A stretch of DNA of 17,524 nt, from NCBI GenBank assembly GCA_964583615.1, contig CAZOWM010000059.1:1-17524 (forward strand), in the 5' to 3' direction. The notes beneath the pieces were generated by a model. The model had not been told where the DNA came from. It ran no database searches and worked only from the letters and a program-made list of their open reading frames with translations. Source of the DNA: CAZOWM01 sp964583615. GTDB taxonomy: Bacteria; Spirochaetota; B62-G9; DRHN01. Position numbers and translations under genes: made by a program. How positions within the stretch are numbered: position 1 is the first letter of the stretch; each line of letters opens with the position of its first letter. Positions 15,544-17,524 of the stretch are shown piece by piece.

Positions 15544-15572
15544 ATGATAATCTTATATACCCTTTGAGTCAA
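15544..15572 (-). promoter_or_regulatory. Promoter of fur
   Basis: On the minus strand, TTGACT (15567-15572), 17 bases and TATCAT (15544-15549) form a strong sigma-70-type pair, each one base from consensus. The fur ATG is about 40 bases downstream. The -10 lies inside the Fur-box-like repeats. Confidence 0.65.
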
Positions 15573-15598
15573 CACCATTCTTTGTGGATTTTAAAAAC

Positions 15599-15865
15599 TT
15601 ACGTATCGATGTCCTGATACTTTTTGCCAGCGTAATAGCCAACCCCCCTCTTCTGTACGTTTCGGAGCGTTTGGGGAAAAACATCATGACTGCCCCAGTT
15701 CACATTCTCGAACAGAGCAGCAGAGTTTTGCCATTTCTGGTATCCGATGAGATAGTAACCGCCGTCAAATGCCGGGCCCAGTACAAGAGGATACTCGTGC
15801 AGTTTTTCCAGATATTCCCTGAGCACATCAGCCGAGAGGTGAGGGATATCTGACCCGATGAGCAC
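15599..15865 (-). pseudogene. 5'-truncated DUF2064/GT-A-like transferase remnant
   Basis: About 89 codons encode the C-terminal part of the TIGR04282/DUF2064 glycosyltransferase-like family. It contains LIGSDIPHLSADVL, then LGPAFDGGYYLIGYQ, then NWGSHDVFPQTL, and ends at QDIDT. In full-length relatives about 110 residues, including the nucleotide-binding N terminus, come first. Here a TAA stop lies in frame eight codons upstream (15887-15889), and the bases beyond belong to the AT-rich restriction-modification block. The family usually continues a few residues past DIDT, so the 3' end may also be shortened. Initiation at GTG 15865 would give only a fragment. It is most likely a non-functional remnant. 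The missing half might lie on the other side of the island, outside this window. Confidence 0.75.
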
Positions 15866-15886
15866 AGTCCTCGATAGAGACCTTTT

Positions 15887-15979
15887 TTATACCCTTTTAT
15901 GAGAAATGCGGGCTAATACTTCATCAGAGAAGCCTCTTTCCCGCAACTGCTCAATCCGTATGTTGCACGGTTTAATCAT
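15887..15979 (-). CDS. Small 30-residue ORF coupled to the methyltransferase stop
   Basis: The ATG at 15979 overlaps the methyltransferase stop as ATGA, a typical translational-coupling arrangement. The product would be 30 residues, beginning MIKPCNIRIEQLRERG and ending at TAA 15887-15889. It is in the same frame as the transferase remnant that follows. I do not recognise it. It could be the first residues of a third restriction-modification gene cut off at the junction with the transferase, or an ordinary chance ORF. Confidence 0.35.
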   Translation of the reverse strand: MIKPCNIRIEQLRERGFSDEVLARISHKRV

Positions 15980-17103
15980 TTCTTTTCCACCAGAAACAAA
16001 TATTCACTAATATGTATTGGCCTTTCCCTCAAATTCCGACTTCCGCGAAAAGTGTTATATTTCGTTTCAAGTACTTCAGTTTTGCCCTTTTTATTCAGAA
16101 GTTCCTTCATCTGATCGATTGAAATGAATCCTTCGGAATTGAATGATATTATCAGGAATTTAGACGGGAGAGTTTCGACCAAATCTTCAAATGCATCAAT
16201 CGCGAGCTTTCGTTTATTATAATCAGACCTATTCCAGTCGGACGGGATGCCTGAAACATCGCTAATGTTCGTTGGTTGAATATAATCAACGATGAGATTA
16301 AGCATAAAATAATTTGATCCATAGGGATGCTGGTTATACGGAGGATCTATATATGTCAAATCGACTTCATCTATGCACTTCGCGATTGTATTGGAATCTC
16401 CGCGGTGAACTTGTACCTCGCAAGAATAATTACTGAATACAGGAAATGGAATACTAATGTTTCCTTTAATCCGAAGAAGGGCGTCACCGTTATTCCCGCC
16501 GAACATACCTATTTTTTTCTCAGAGTCTTTATAAAAACCTTTAAATACACCCGACGTATTCGCATGAATTGATGCTTCCGATAAAAGTGGTGCTAGAAGA
16601 AATATTTTGATTTCTTCAGGTAAATTTTCTATATACATTCTCGCAGTGTCGATATATTTCGCGTTTCGGTTTGTATAAAATACTCTTTCGCCTTGTTTGA
16701 TATTTCTATCATCCTCTGGGGCATAAAGCTCGGTTATAATTCCTTTACGAAGCGGTCCAAGTTCAAGCTTATTCACCAGATGGTTATAACATTCAGTGAG
16801 ATTTGATAGATTGATATCTTCCTTGTTTGTTAGATAACATTTGCTAATTACTTCTGCATATTTTTCAAGATCATTTACAATAAGTGTTTTTGCATAGCCT
16901 TTCATAAATCTAGAAACGATGCCAGATCCTGAGAATGCATCAAAGATTCTGAGCTTCTTTTTTCCTAATCGATTTGAAGCTTTGTCTAATCCTCTGCCAA
17001 TAAACGGGAGCAAACTACGCTTGTTGCCTATATAGGTTATTAGTTGTTCCGACAAAAAATCGGGATTCTCATCGACTATATCTTCAAACAAAAGACGATT
17101 CAT
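15976..17103 (-). CDS. D12-class adenine-specific DNA methyltransferase
   Basis: This 375-residue enzyme would transfer a methyl group from S-adenosylmethionine to the N6 of adenine in a specific DNA site. Motif X is TYIGNKRSLL at 23-32, motif I is FDAFSGSG at 54-61, and the catalytic motif IV is DPPYN at 253-257 within YIDPPYNQHPYGSNYF. The region between motifs I and IV is the likely target-recognition part. This order (X, I, then IV) defines the D12/alpha group. It lies 28 bases after an HNH nuclease gene, suggesting a type II restriction-modification pair. Base use is visibly AT-richer than in genes to the left, consistent with transfer. All catalytic motifs are present, so the methylase may still be active even if its partner is broken. 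The target sequence cannot be read from the protein. Confidence 0.93.
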   Translation of the reverse strand: MNRLLFEDIVDENPDFLSEQLITYIGNKRSLLPFIGRGLDKASNRLGKKKLRIFDAFSGSGIVSRFMKGYAKTLIVNDLEKYAEVISKCYLTNKEDINLSNLTECYNHLVNKLELGPLRKGIITELYAPEDDRNIKQGERVFYTNRNAKYIDTARMYIENLPEEIKIFLLAPLLSEASIHANTSGVFKGFYKDSEKKIGMFGGNNGDALLRIKGNISIPFPVFSNYSCEVQVHRGDSNTIAKCIDEVDLTYIDPPYNQHPYGSNYFMLNLIVDYIQPTNISDVSGIPSDWNRSDYNKRKLAIDAFEDLVETLPSKFLIISFNSEGFISIDQMKELLNKKGKTEVLETKYNTFRGSRNLRERPIHISEYLFLVEKK

Positions 17104-17131
17104 AGATACTCGCCATGCTTCCTCATATTAG

Positions 17132-17512
17132 TTAATGCATAAATACATTTTTACGATGATATTCTAAGTAAGATTTCATATCTCGATTTATATCTAATCG
17201 AGCTTCTCCGGTTCTCCAGGGTTTAATATGGCTGCATACAAGAAGCCTTTCGTCATTGATATCGCACAAACGACACTTCCCGCCGTCTCGTGCGAGTACT
17301 AATTTCCTCAATGTACCGGTATTTATACGTAAATTCGAGACTGCCTTGCGAGTTGTCTCCTTATCGCTAAGATTATACGAGATCTTAGTAATTAATTCTA
17401 TGATTTCTGTATTATATTCCTCTTGTATGTCAACTTCGGTAATAATTACATCTCTTAGATCAGTGAAATCCTTTCTTTTTAAAGACTTTGATTCCCTTTT
17501 TAAGCATTTCAC
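17132..17512 (-). pseudogene. HNH endonuclease, probably 3'-truncated and possibly running off the window
   Basis: The 126 visible codons end in an HNH-type motif: KCRLC with Cys80 and Cys83, then VCSHIKPW with His95. In restriction-type HNH proteins the SHIKPW segment is followed by an Asn-Gly-Leu-Leu-Leu stretch and a second His that complete the metal site. Here the sequence reads ARLDINRDMKSYLEY and stops after 31 residues, so the second half of the nuclease site is missing. The frame stays open to the end of the window at 17524. GTG at 17512 is a possible start but has AGGAG almost touching it, so the gene may begin further out. It is probably the cognate or former nuclease of the adjacent methyltransferase. 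A sequencing frameshift cannot be excluded. Confidence 0.65.
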
Positions 17513-17524
17513 ACTCCTGCATAA

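Noticed and set aside
1..17524. CRISPR arrays, insertion sequences or prophage genes.
   Set aside because: No regularly spaced direct repeats, transposase motifs or phage structural genes were seen on either strand.

Overview
The window is bacterial and gene-dense, with roughly even base composition until about position 15.9 kb, where it becomes visibly AT-richer. No single gene fixes the taxon. A dedicated ECF transporter operon ending in type III pantothenate kinase, several membrane-anchored TPR proteins, a Mrp ATPase next to Fur, and use of ATG, GTG and TTG starts would fit a spirochaete (Treponema/Spirochaeta-like) or a similar Gram-negative anaerobe. That is inference only. The N run at 11584-11683 shows this is a draft scaffold.

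Layout. (1) 2-140: a tRNA-Val(TAC) gene on the minus strand with its own promoter, directly behind the terminator of the next operon. (2) 155-4147, minus: ecfA (two fused ATPases), ecfT, an S component and coaX, closely spaced or overlapping. This is a complete energy-coupling-factor importer whose cargo is probably pantothenate, followed by the kinase that would trap it for coenzyme A synthesis. (3) 4459-8414, plus: adenosine deaminase, an overlapping PfkB/adenosine-kinase-like protein, a HAD hydrolase with an altered catalytic motif, and a RarD-type EamA transporter. (4) 8427-10667, minus: a membrane TPR protein with a C-terminal Mrr-like degenerate nuclease fold, abutting ksgA/rsmA. (5) 10789-14114, plus: an exported TPR protein, a membrane-anchored protein of about 14 TPRs broken by the scaffold gap, acylphosphatase and a heavy-metal-binding HMA protein. 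(6) 14139-15504, minus: a Fur regulator behind overlapping Fur-box-like repeats, then a Mrp/NBP35 iron-sulfur carrier ATPase. (7) 15599-17524, minus: a 5'-truncated DUF2064-type transferase remnant, a tiny coupled ORF, a D12-class adenine DNA methyltransferase and an apparently truncated HNH endonuclease. This last block looks like a decayed restriction-modification island.

The most useful observations are these. The 100-N gap is flanked by an identical 12-base sequence, and collapsing it restores one continuous reading frame. The TPR/Mrr-like fusion lacks the usual QxK residues. The restriction-modification block appears to have cut into a transferase gene. The HAD protein has Asn where the general acid/base Asp belongs. 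All family calls come from reading motifs by eye; no database search was possible.
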